The notes beneath the pieces were generated by a model that saw nothing but the letters and a program-made list of their open reading frames with translations, was not told where the DNA came from and searched no databases. The translations under genes and the position numbers were made by a program. This document shows positions 10,850 to 23,300 of a stretch of 64,000 bases of DNA, piece by piece (the first letter of the stretch is position 1; every line of letters starts with the position of its first letter). This DNA is from Isoetes taiwanensis. Lineage: Eukaryota; Streptophyta; Lycopodiopsida; Isoetales; Isoetaceae. The DNA is taken from positions 12,315,255 to 12,379,254 of the forward strand of contig JAJEKV010000011.1 of assembly GCA_021234155.1 (NCBI GenBank), given 5' to 3'.

Positions 10850-13800
10850 ACAAAGTAATCTGCTTCAGCCTCCTTCAGCACCGCCTGAGCGCCCAAGCCT
10901 CCTCCAGCCTCACGTGGGCCTGTTCATGTAGGAGCAGCATCAACAACACGAAGAACCAAGCATCAATCACATCATCTCAGCATGTCAAATTTGCAGCCAG
11001 GACTCTATGGGCCACCCCAGCGTATACAGCCCGGCCAAATCTTCGTTTGGTAATCCCTTGCAGCCACAAATTTCTATGAAATTTTGTCCTGTAGATTGCT
11101 TTAGCCACGACTCACCAGGTTCCTAGCCCAATACCCGCTCAGGCTCCACCCAGACACCTCCCTCCTGTTTTTTATTTGGCCCAACACATTAGTTTCGACT
11201 CAAGGGGCAATATACACAAACTGGTTTCCCATTGGCAGGATCAGTGCAGATACTCCCTCAGAGGTTGGTTAATTTCCTTATGCAAGGTTGTTTGCTCGGT
11301 TAATTCTCCCTCTCGAGTCTGCTTGCCAGGTCGCTAGGTTCGAGAGGGCAGGCTTCAGAAGAAATGGGCAATATATCGTGGAGGCTCAACAATTGTTTTT
11401 GATCAGTGGCCTAAATACCCCTAGCTGGGGTATTTCTAGGCGCCTCCCCACGCTTGATATGCTCTGTTTAAAAAAAAGGGAGGGGGTGCAAAAAGACGCA
11501 ACAAGAGGCGGCAGTTTTAGGCTTGGATTCAATTTCTCGTTAGGAAAGCATGTAGGAGACAAACTGTTAGCTAAAGGAATATTAAAAATTGGCACTTATA
11601 TATATTAAAACAACTTATCGAGCATGAAAGGCTAGATTCTAACATTAATATGTCTAGGATAATCTACGTCAAAATATTAGTTAACCATAATGCCATGCGT
11701 GCGCTTACTTTTTATACGGCATAGTACAAACTGTCATTGTTGTTTTCGTGTTGGTTTAAGATACAAATTTTACGTTGTTTAAGGCTTGAGTGAGTGGAGT
11801 TTTGCTTGGGGCTTGTTTTTTGTGTGCAAGATTTGTACTTGGAAATATTCTTGGAATAATGGACATTTTGTGATGTATGGGCCACTCTTTTTGCTTCTTG
11901 TTCTTGCTTCAATAAATAGCATACATATTGTCAACAGGCTTTGCGCATGGTGTAACTGTTAATGATTTTGATGACTCTAAAATGTGGTCAATTCAAAGCA
12001 ATAGGTATGAATCTTGCTTTGTATTGGATATTGATAGAAACAAAAGGCACAAGAGATGGACAACACAATATACCATCGAAATCAAGGTAAATACTTTGAA
12101 AGCAGCTTCTATAGGATTGTAAACTAAATGACATTTTGAATGGCCAATACACTTGTCTCTTTTGCAACCATCACGCTTTAGCACCTCCCCTGATGTTGTA
12201 GCATCAAGCCAGGACTTGTGTATTCTACAACAAGGTTGCAACATGCACATGCTTGCTAAAGGTGGCATACCAAAATCACACAATGAAGTGATAAGATACC
12301 ATGCCTCATACCATGTTAGGCATGGAATTGTTAATAGAGGACAAATCTTTTTTATTTCTGAATGAAATGAATATGCCGCCCATGATGGAAACGCGGCGTA
12401 GGAAGAGACACAGTTGTTTGATAAGGATCAATCGACTATTTGTAACTACATAGTTCTCAATTGAAACTTCTTACATTTATACAAGTACTTGCATAGAATT
12501 TGATTTCGGATTACAGAATACATAGCAATTTATAGGAATGGAAAATATGTAACACTAGATGGCATGCCCTGCATGAGGACACTTTAAAATTTGGAAGCAT
12601 AAAGGTATTCCTATGAGCTTTGACTTTGATCATCCAAGAAAGCTACTATATCTGCATACATGTTTTATCAGAATCTCAGTTCAAAACAGTTTCCAAGTTT
12701 GCTCTAAAACCTCATTCTTCTAGTAGGGCCACAATGCTGCATGCAAGGATGTTATTTGATATAGATAGGCAGAGGAACATAAACATATAAACAAAGAAGA
12801 CGTGGACGCACAAGAAACTACATAAATGCATGAAAAGGAATGCAATGCATTAATATATAGCCATTTACACATTATATGATGTTCCTCACTGTTAATCCTT
12901 AAGAAACTGGAGAGAATCGAATACCCAGTTGAAATAATAGACTTACAAGTTAGCATATGGATCAGATTTGTTAGGTTAGTAGTGCATTACTACCAACAGA
13001 ATGCTGATGAAGTGACGAATACGATTGCCTAATTTTGGATCATGAAGCTGTGAAGAAGAGCCTGCAGGTTGAGGAGGATCAGAGCTCTCAAATGGGCTGC
13101 CTATAGCCAGTAAAGAAAACGATGGTGCCGAAGGATTGTCCTACTACCTTTGCCTAATATACTATAGGGCAATTGTGGTGCAGGCACTTTCTGCAGAGGA
13201 ACATGAATTTCTGATAAAAATACCTACTTATTCACAAACTCAAAATAGGTTATGGCACAGGATTAACAGAACTGGCCGACTTTTTACAACAGAAAAGCAG
13301 AAGTCACAATTTTGTCCATCACAAAGGATGTTCTCAGGAGCCCATCAATATCATATGTGATGGCTATAATAAAGAATATGGAGCACCATAGCCCATTCAA
13401 AAGCCTCTCGTAATTCATGCTTTTAGGCCATAAATTGGTAAGTGTTTCATGTCTATTCTCATGTCACAGTACAACTAAAGAAAGAGGTTTTTCTACCGAC
13501 CATCAATGTAAAAAGACCAAACATTTTATAGGGGCCAAATTGCTAGACTTCAACAACAAGAACTTAGTAAAATTGAAAGAAAATAATAGGAAGCCAAGAA
13601 ACGAGAAGGCAAGAAAGGTAAACTAAAAATCTTTAAAATGAGAAACCAGAAAAGGATTAAGCAAGAGACTCAGGAAATTCTTATAACAGGGTATGGTATA
13701 TACCTACCAGGAAGATTAAAATTGCTAACTAATGGGGCCGGAATAGGCTTCCATCAAGCTACAGGCCAAAATGCTAAGGATCTCAAACGATGACATTGAC

Positions 13801-15150
13801 TGTTCCTGAGACAATCAAACAATGAAACACTGACCTGATCTTCTAAGAAGAAATTGAATTATGTCTATACATGAGTGTCCATAGTCAAATAGGAATAATA
13901 TCCAAGAGAGTCCATAGCCAAGTAGGAATAATATCCAAAATATAACGGTTCTTTCAAGAATAACCCCATGCTTGCAAAATGTGCCGCTCAAATATCGTAT
14001 GCCTGTAACATAAAACTTGAATTGTTTATGACAGAAAAAGGCTTAGTGTTGTCTAGAATCATTAAAAGACTAGCCAGAAAGAAACCAATCTTAAGTGGCA
14101 ATAAACAAATACAAAAACAAAGCACCTAATGCCATTCTAGTTCATCTCTACTTTGAAGTAGCTGAAGTACCTATTTATCATTGCCATGGCAGCATGGGGA
14201 CCAGTCTTTGTATGCGTGCCTTACAATTCATACAAACATAAGCCTGAGAGCCTGGGGCTGAGGAAACATCTTAAGACCACATTCTATATGCACAGAACCC
14301 CTATATAGTGGCAACAATTAAAGGTGATAGAAATATCACCAAGCTCCAGCGAATCTTCATAGACAACCAAACAATAAGAACAAATCATATTCATGCAAAG
14401 TGATTCCCTCTATGGTCCCCTAAGCCACAAATTTGAACCAAGTGATAATGCACCTTGTCAACATAAGCACTTTCAATAGCAAACTGCCAATCAAAGCAAC
14501 TTCATGAAGGAAGGCATTGTTTCAGCGGTTCCCCAGTTTCTGCTTTGGCTTCGGCACTTTGCTCTATACCGTCCCATTGCTCAAGGGGGTCTCTATGGAT
14601 GTAAAAAATGTTATCTTATCTATTCATTACGATTTGAGGCTTCCTTCCACATAATTTTTGTTCGAATAATCTAGGTTTTAATTTATGCATGTAAATTGAG
14701 ATCCCATCAATTTACGTGAGTTCTTAATCGATGGATTAAAATCATGATTAATGCAGGAAGGAGGTGCAAGACTTAGAATTGCAAGGTACATTATTATATA
14801 GCTATCGTTATATGCAGACGATGATATCAGTGAGCAACAAATTCCGACGAACCCTTGCAGTCTACCTGTTGAAATCAAGAATTTCTGATATAGAAGCAAT
14901 TCTCTGGAAGTTTTCTGGTGAAAAACCATGGAATTCTTCACATTTTTTGGCTAAAAACTAGTTTTCTCCTAAATGTTTCCTGCTAACTTAAAGTATGTAG
15001 GAAATTTACTTTTTTATATGGGTCCTTTTTTTATTAGTGGTGTACAATTCAGCAGTGCACGACATAGGGTGATTAACGGGTGCTGGCGTACTTTCATCGT
15101 GACGTTGTCACCCCTCACTCTTTTTTTTCCATCCCCGCCACTTTTTCCCA
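10850..15150. other. Non-coding stretch, no gene recognised
   Basis: Only short open frames without recognisable domains (for example 11288-11608 and 11928-12122 on the plus strand). The frame at 11928 follows a possible acceptor (TTGTCAACAG), but I could not link it to a family or to further exons. There are no clear repeat boundaries. Confidence 0.5.
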
Positions 15151-15177
15151 ACCTCCGGAACGCTTGCTCTTGGATCA

Positions 15178-18124
15178 ATGTTAGAGGATCAGTCGATTTG
15201 TTGTCCATGTCAGCGATCCCTGGTATGTAGCTATTCGAGTAGTGCTTGGAATTTGGAATTGGCGGGCAAATTTCCCAAAGCTGCATTTGTTTGGGAGAAT
15301 GCAGCTGCTGTTTTTCTTTGCAGATGTCTTCCAATGCAGGCGAATTGGGAAGGCGCATTCCTTTTGGCCATTTCTAAGAATGGAACAAGATTTGATCCTA
15401 AGAATTTACTATCCAGTTTGCATAATCTTGAAGAGCAATCCCAGCAATTTAAGCAGCTATGTGGTCGGCTGGCTTCCAAAATTGCTGGGTGTACTCCATA
15501 TACTCAGCCTCTTGCACATTCTCCCGATGTTCCAGAACAATCTTTTAGCTATGAATACACTCCTGGTAATCAGTAGTTCAGCAAGGCATGGGTCATTGAA
15601 TTTGGTTCTGTAATTTATTTGTTCTTAATTGGCAGAAGCTGTGAAAGATACAAAATTTTCTACCTATGATGCTACAGGTGTTGAATCTGCAGAAGACATT
15701 CAAGACCAGCACATGCAGGACCAAGTTGAAGCAGGTTATTGCTTTCATGTGCAAATTAATTTATTGCTTAATTTTCAGAAGTTCTATTAATTGCAGAATC
15801 TGAAAGACAGAAAGAAGAGGATTTGTTAGTCCATGAGGAGGATACAAACTTTTCAACATATGATGGTACAGTTTCTGATTCTGCAGAGGACATCCAAGAC
15901 CAGCACATGCAGGACAAAATTGAAGCCGGTTATTGTTTTCACGTTCATTTTGATGTAGTACCTAAGTGACTTCCTTTGTGGTGCTTAAGTTATTTCCATT
16001 GTAGTGCTTAATTTTCAGAAGTGTTATTATTTGCAAAATCTAAAGCATAGAAAAATTTGTTAATCTATAGAAAACTCTGTGCACAAAAAAGAAGGCAGCA
16101 GAGAGCAAGAAAGAGAGCAAGGGATGCTGAATTATTAGAAGATGACAAAGATTTGGAAGTCAATGTCTTGAGCAAGAAAAGAAAACAACAAATGTCGAAG
16201 TTGATTGCAGAACATGCTAATCAGTTTTGTCAAAAACTTTCAAAAAAGGAGAGGAAAGAAGTTCTTCAAGATGCTGCTAAGTTGTTGCCAGAATTTGAAA
16301 TGTTAAAATTGAAATAATTAGGGACAATGACTAAGATAGTCAACAACTTGAGGAATTCTCTTGCAATGCATAAGTATGCCAGGTTGATGGATGTGCTTAC
16401 AACAAGGACCTCAGCCATGGTATATGTTGTTGTCCCTGGCACTAATTGTTTGGGAACTTCAAAGTGCCTCAACTTGAATAGAAGATATGTGACTACAGCA
16501 GTTCAGAGGAGAAAAACGGCAGAAATTGGTGATGGCCCATGATCAATGTTCAAAAAGAAAACCAGATCTGATAAACTCGGCAGGAAACAACAAAAATAAG
16601 TAACTGACTTTTGAACTATTCAGACACGAGTTTCACCATGCAAAAGCATGTTATTAAGATTAGGCTTGGCAAAAAAAACAAGATAATGCATGCTCTTCAC
16701 TTTCTAGGAAACTGAGGTTGTTTTTTTTTTTCTTATATATATAATCATTTCATTTGTTCACAATGCTAACAACTTGTTGCTTTTAATGCAGTGCACTTTT
16801 TATACAAGATTTTGAAGAGAATATCCAAAATTTGAAGTATCTTTCTCAGCATTTCGTGCACTAAAACCTCCATTTGTTCGAAAAGTAAAGGATAGAGAAG
16901 CTTGCTGTTGTGTATACCACATGAGGCTTGACTATGTTAGACAAGCACTAAACAAAATTAGGTTGGACAGAAATATTCATAGTGCTGACTATAATTGTAC
17001 TTGTTCTGTTTGTGGTGCTGGACTGAACTGCGAAGCAAATGTAATGACCTACAAATCATCAAGTGATTTGTGGAGGTCAATTTTATGTCCTAAAGATGTT
17101 GCAGATGAGTGGTATGCTCATGATTGCATGTTGCTGAAATGCACTGCTTGTGGCCCGTCTAAGTTACCTATGTGTCCTAAGGAACTAAGCAAGACTGAAG
17201 GGCATTTGATAGAATGGAAAACCTTGGACAGGGTAGGTGAGGCACATTTATTTTTGTGGTTGTATTAAACTAAGCATTGCTATATTTTCAGGTTTTTGAA
17301 TCAGCAAAAGAAGCTGATGGCAATAGTGGAACAAAATTGGTTCCGAAGCCAAGTGTGCAGCTTGTATACAAGACTAGTTCAACAGCAGATGTGCCGTCTT
17401 ATGCCAAAAAGATTGTGATTGAATTCATTCCCCAAAACTATGAGGAAAGGTGGCAAGCAAAGCAATTCAGAGAATGACTAGGCACCTTCCCTGAAAACAT
17501 TGTGGTATCAATCATAGATTTTGCTGAAAACTATACCTTCAAGATACAACAGGGAATCCAAAGCTTGCTTTGGAGAAATGATCAGTGCACAATACTTATG
17601 CACATCACTTACAGGCATGCAACAGCAAGAGAGGTTGAAGAGAACTCCTTAAGCAGTGGTCATAGGAATATCATCAAGGAGATACATTTCTACATTTCGG
17701 ATGATAGGAATCATGACACCTTATTCGTCCAGCACTGTCTTAACAAGCATGCTGATTACTTGACCAACAAGTTAATCAGATACAACAACCATGTAATGTG
17801 GTCTGATGGTTGCTCACACCAGTTCAAGGGTGCAAGAACATTCTACTTTCTTGGTAGATTCTATAAGAGCTCAGGCATTCCAATCAACTGGAACTATTTT
17901 GCTTCATATCATGGAAAAGGTAAATTTTACTGTTTGAATTAGCCTACATTTTGTAAGATAATAAAAATAATTGTTTGAATGGCAGGTGAGCATGATGGGG
18001 CAGGGGACGTTCTGAAGAGAGCACTCACACACGAAATGTTAAAGAGGAATTCCAAACCTTTAAGGGATGCTCATGACATTGTTCAATTCTGCAGGAAACA
18101 CTTCAAGGATTCTGACAAACATAG
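15178..18124 (+). pseudogene. Intron-containing DDE-transposase-like gene, probably decayed
   Basis: Exon-like blocks: ~15178-15565 (start open), 15636-15734, 15797-15928, a basic coiled-coil-like block ~16057-16317, ~16850-17232, 17292-17919 and 17986-18124. Several borders are GT-AG with agreeing phases, e.g. 15565/15636, 15734/15797, 17232/17292 and 17919/17986. The third block from the end is cysteine-rich: CCCVYH, CTCSVCGAGLNC, then HDCMLLKCTACGP. The last two blocks look like an RNase H fold: IIDFAENY (first Asp), MWSDGCSHQFKG (second Asp), then across an intron SYHGKGEHDGAGDVLKRAL (acidic third position). This is known for DDE-type transposase relatives; the exact superfamily I cannot name. 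TGA codons lie in frame at 17475-17477 and, if that exon extends upstream, at 16813-16815. A degenerate exon copy has lost its acceptor. It could be a transposon, a domesticated gene or its relic. Confidence 0.5.
15636..16060 (+). repeat. Tandemly duplicated exon-intron unit inside the DDE-like gene
   Basis: Two coding copies, 15636-15734 and 15797-15928, both encode FSTYD followed by SAEDIQDQHMQD and then an EAG-type end at a GTTATTG donor. The intron 3' ends are also alike (CTTAATTTTCAGAAGT...). A third, non-coding remnant lies at ~16008-16060. There the acceptor TTGCAGAATCTGAAAG has become TTGCAAAATCTAAAG, destroying the AG. Confidence 0.75.
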
Positions 18125-19261
18125 GTACATCATATGTAAATCATGACTGCTGTGACAGTGCCTTCGGATGGGCATATTTGCCCTTTATTCCAAGATCTGG
18201 ACCGTACATAGCGATCCTCGTTTGTGGGGTATGCATGCACAAGTTTTTGTATACTGTATTTTAAGTTTTGCAAAATACTATAAGATTTGAGACAATGTAC
18301 TTAATGGTGTTAATTTTGTACATGTATTGTAAATTTTTTGAGGCTCTCGCTGCCCTACGTAAACCCCCGTGTGAATATGCACCCAAACCAAAGGGGGTTT
18401 AAGGGGGATTTTAATTTAAATGTGTCAAATGCAATGGTTTGTGTTAATAATGTTAGTTGTGTGTTAATAATTTGTGTTAACTAAAAAAAAATTTGGCCCC
18501 TTCGGGGCTTTAAGGATGGTGTAGAGGTGTAGATATAGACAATTTAAGTAATTGCAATGACCTTACTAGAAATAAAGGGCATGTTTCTCCCATCACTAGT
18601 CTCATTGTTCATATTTAGGTCGGGCAGAATATGCAAAGCTAGAACCATATGGAGGTAGTAGGAAAAAGATATTGCAAATACTCAAACTAAAATTTCTCTA
18701 AAGAGAAGCAATAGAATTATAAGTAATCACCATAAATAAGATAATAGAATTATAGAATAGACCCTCTAATCCAGCATTTCCATGCGTGATAGTGGCTGGA
18801 TTATAATGTAATATGCCTCTGCCCTATTATTCATGAGTGACTTGCCAAGCCCTCCTCCTTTAGAAGAAGATACAAATGCATGGATGCTATACTGGATCTT
18901 GCACTGTGGGATGATGGCAATACACCTTCCATGTCCGCTTCAATTAGCAAAGACCGACCAGCCTTTGAAAAGTACAAATAATGTGATTGAAATCATGAAC
19001 ATAAGAAGAATATTGTGGCATCATGTCCCCTGCAATAGAACATGGAAAGGACCTAAAGATAACGAGAAGAGAACCCTGCAAGGTAATAAATAGCAGAGAT
19101 CCAAGAAGGTAGCTTGTGAGTCCAGCATAAACTGAAATGAATAGCATAAACTAAAATGAATTTCTGAGGACGAACTCTGTTTGCCATGCATTCAGAATGA
19201 GCAACAAAAGAAAGATATTGAAGGAATATCGCTTGTCGCTTGCTTAACCTGAGATGCCTTT

Positions 19262-20110
19262 TCAAGTAATAAACCGTTGGCAAGAAAATTTAACGAAGCA
19301 CATCAAAGCACCTTCTCTATCTGCTCCAAGTTCATGCACTTGATTGTAATAGTCATCAACAACATAATCCACATCTCCTCTAAACGCAACCTCTCGCCAT
19401 GTATCTGCCAGAATGTTGTAGGAAGGATAAGAATCATAGTGTCCCCTTATTGTGACAAAATGAACCACCACATTATGCAATTGCTTTTGGTACCATTCTC
19501 GCAAATTTCCTTCACGATCATCCCACCATCACTACATTCGCCGCTTGTGCACCGCTACCGACCAGCTTTCTACATCAGAATCATACACATCTGCCACAAA
19601 AGTGGTATGTGGGCAGTCACAATCCAGAGGCTTGCATTCACAGTGCTCCTTTGGAAGCTCCCAATAAGAAATCACAACTACTTTATACCTAAGCCTCTTG
19701 CTGCATGATCTGCCGGAGGAACTTTTAGGGTTCTTATCTACATGCAATGCAACTATACAAGCACTGAAATCAAGCCTGCAAGATGGAGCTTTGGGTAAGA
19801 ATATAGACGAACCGGTAAGGGCATTCAGAACTCCAGTTGCCAATTCGCAGCGCTTCTTGTTGTTCTTGTTGTTGCGAGATTTGAGAAGGAAAAAGCAGCC
19901 CCGGTGGCAGTAAAAACGTCCCTAGCAAGACGGGTAGGGATAACCCATAAAAGCTTGAATCGGCGTCTTCTATCTCCATCCTCAAGCAAAGCCCATCCGC
20001 CTAGTCCAATATCTAGCTCCTGCTTTCTTCAATAAGCCCCATTTCGAAGAATATGCAGTTCTGTTATCCTGGCGTGCTGCAGCGGCTGCTGTAAAGCTTC
20101 GCCTCCCCAA
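19262..20110 (-). pseudogene. Possible F-box-associated-like protein remnant
   Basis: On the minus strand, 19843-19532 reads ATGVLNALTGSSIFLPKAPS, then RYKVVVISYWE, then FVADVYDSDVESWSVAV. The order (N-x-x-T-G-x-x-x-x-L-P, then YKVV, then VYDSxxxSWS) is what F-box-associated and kelch-type plant proteins show. Upstream (to ~20110) and downstream (to 19262) the likely continuation changes frame, so at least two frameshifts or unseen introns are needed. No F-box motif could be found at the expected N-terminus. I treat it as a degenerate copy; the family call is tentative. Confidence 0.28.
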
Positions 20111-20301
20111 TTTAGATAGCCTCCATAGCGATTTCAAGAAAACATGCTTAAGAGTTCAAACATGGAGAACCCACCAGACTATCAAGGAAACATGCTTAAG
20201 AGTTCAAACATGGAGATTTCTCCTTGGGCAAAGGACGCGAGATTGAGGTAACCTTGGCCTTGCCTTGTAGAAATGGTTCACCTCTTGTTTTTTCATGAGA
20301 A

Positions 20302-20366
20302 AAGGGCTTTCGTTATAAGCCCTTGGATCTTTTTGAATTTAAAGAGGGCTTTCTTTGTAAGCCCTC
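20302..20366. repeat. Two adjacent short stem-loops of the same design
   Basis: AAGGGCTT...AAGCCCTT at 20302-20324 and GAGGGCTT...AAGCCCTC at 20344-20366 are 8-bp-stem hairpins with similar 7-bp loops (TCGTTAT, TCTTTGT). The first base pair differs in a compensated way (A-T versus G-C). Confidence 0.55.
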
Positions 20367-20369
20367 TGA

Positions 20370-23300
20370 TCTTAACTATTGAGGAGGATGAAACAAAAAT
20401 AACACAAATTGCATGCAAAAACTTGGTGCACTCTAGATGTACTGATTAGTATGCCTCGTGCAATACGGCCATGAAATCATATGAAAACCATGCCAAAAAG
20501 CGTATAAAATCACAAAAAAAAAACCCCCTGTTATAATGCTACATATTCACTATTACTCATTAATATGTGTTTGTAGGTATTTTTGGGAGATCAGGCTGGA
20601 AGAAGTAAGCAGAGTTGAGCAGTTCGACTGTGCTACTGCAAAAGATGATCTCTCATACAAATTCTAACATTTTGTCTTGCAAAAAAATTTACAGTAAAAT
20701 CCCCTTTGTTCCAAAACAATTTTAGATTAGTTGCCATGATCTCTTGTTACACCATTCAACAGCTGTGTGCTTTGAAAAAACCAAAAAAGTCCCTTGCAAA
20801 CTCGAGTTGCAAATTTGAGCATTCTGTCTATGAGTATTCTTGATCGTATTTTTGCAAATCTGTGTACAAAACCCACTTCCCAAGGTTCAAATCGATATTT
20901 GATACTTGCCCCAACTCAAAGCTCATTTTGCCATACAAGCTTTGGAATTACTCAAAAAGCTCTTCTACAACTCCAAAAACTTTTTTTTCTGAGCACCATT
21001 TTGATTATTAACTTCTATTGACCAATTTCACCTGAGTTTGAACTCGAACAACTTCGAGGTCATAAGTCTGACTTGGTCAAGAATTACACCATATTCTTCC
21101 TGCAACTTTCCTTGTGAGAAATCAAATCTTCAAAAACCAATCCATTCCTGCAAACCATCTCGGCTTGAGTATTGCTACCATTTTTCAGAAATGGGGAAGG
21201 TATGAACACTTAATTCTTTGAGCTATTTTGTTGAAATTTTCTTGTATGGATTGATCGCCTTAGATGATCTGGAGGTCCTATCCTCAACTTGAACATAGTT
21301 TCAAGTTGGTTTCTTGTGGTTGACTCTTCAAGCCAGATTGACGACCAACACCATGACAAGCCTGCAACAATATATTACCACAAACAAAAAGATATATTGT
21401 GCAACAAATAAACTGCAACTGTATAATAAACACAAGTAGACTCTCAACAAATAGCCATGGTAAGATCACTCGTGTGGATGGGGATATAGTCCATAACAGG
21501 CTCCAAGATCACAACATTCGAGTTGAAATTAGGATCATTTATGTCTTGAAAGTTCACATCTTCCTCATCACTAGGAATACTATCATCTCAATATCGTCTA
21601 TGGCCAGGACCATTTCTCTCCACGGGCGCAAAGCCTGCAGGCAATCCAAAGGGTATGGTTCTCATATCAGAAGGTATACAATGACTAGAATTCAACAGGA
21701 CTTTCCAAGTTGCTCTAGCTCTATGCTCAATAATATGAGCAACATTAGAAGGAATTATCCACGAATTAGACAAGGTAAATTTTTCAGATGTTATCATCCT
21801 GTACAAGGTGTATGTCCGACTCAAGCAACCTTCGATTACCATGATAGTTAACCAAATGGGCAACTCTATTCAACATCTTGTTGTTGTCTAGTACAATTGT
21901 GCACAACAAGATTCTTGACATCACCAAGTCCCCCACCTTAAGTATACATCCTTCCCTTTCTCAATTACAAATTCGCTGCTGTTATAGAGATGACACACAT
22001 AATGAACTTTTCCAACGTCCTTCATACAAAACCTACCATGCCCTCGAAACAATGAATCTTATTGTTCTTTACGAACACGATAGGGGGCTTTGAATGCCAA
22101 TTCATATCCTTCTTGATGGCCTCATTCATAGCCCTCGAAGTCTTGTAACGGGCTCTAAGAACAGCCTGGGTGCGAATGATCCACAGAAGCACCTCGCTCA
22201 AGTGCCATTGCCCTGCTAAACACCTCCTATCACAAAATCCAATCATAACATTATAGAAACTTCTAGGCACATCCTGAACTGGATGCCCCAATGTCACATT
22301 GAAATCAATTGCAAATAGATGGCCATGGCTTCGTTTGCTAAGCAAAAAAGAAGTAAGCCTCCTGCGAGGAAGATAGCGCTATCTGCATTCAGAAGACTCT
22401 CTCCGTTGTTCTGTTAATAGGGGATGTAGCTTTATTATGGTATGCTTAAACATTGTTCAGGTTGGTTCTAGCATTATTCTAGGTTGAATGTTATTTTTCT
22501 ACTAAGAAAGGAATCAAAGATCCATGGCTGGAATACGCCTTCCATCATGTGGGATTCAAACTCTCTTGTGCCAGCTAATGCACAACCTAACTTGTGTGCA
22601 ACATACCTGACTTGCACTTTTCTTTCACAATGCTAGATTTCATGCTTTAGGCCTTCAGAATGCTTTATACAATTCTGTTAACATGAAGCATGAATATAAC
22701 TGATTCAATCGAGCCATATCTGTAATGTTCAGGTTTTTTTACTGATTTATGTAGCTGAGCTAGGAAGATAATGGCCACCGTAACATTGCTATGAACAAAA
22801 GCTAATAGTGTGGCTTACTTGTGTAGCAGTCAAATTTCCTGAACCCAAAATCGTCAATCTCACTTCTTGCAATTCGCTTGGGTTGAAACAGATTAGAAAT
22901 AAGGTGCCAGATCCTGGTTTAGAGTGCCTGATGCGTGTTTATGCCGAAACCTTAGTTGGACGTATCAAATGTTCATTTGGAGGCGTCGAAAGTTCAGTTG
23001 AACCTATTTCAAAGTTTGTTTAATCGAAAGCAAAGGTGATTTGAGTAGGTATTTTGGGACAAAACCTGGTCTGTGATTTATACCACAGGCTCATTGGATT
23101 CGAGAGGAAGCATAAAGGATTGTGACATGCCAGCATCTAACCCAAGGATTTGCTTCAGCATGGGAAGAATCATTTGCTTCAGCATGGATTTGTGGTGAAA
23201 TATAGGTTGCATGTTTTCATGCAGCACGGGAAGAGTCACCTGCTTCAGTATGGATTTGTGGCATTTGACGATTTCATGCACGTTTTTATTCTGTTCATCA

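Noticed and set aside
19277-19913. Plus-strand frames of 143 and 71 codons
   Set aside because: They are antisense to the F-box-associated-like remnant, whose minus-strand motifs are the only recognisable signal.
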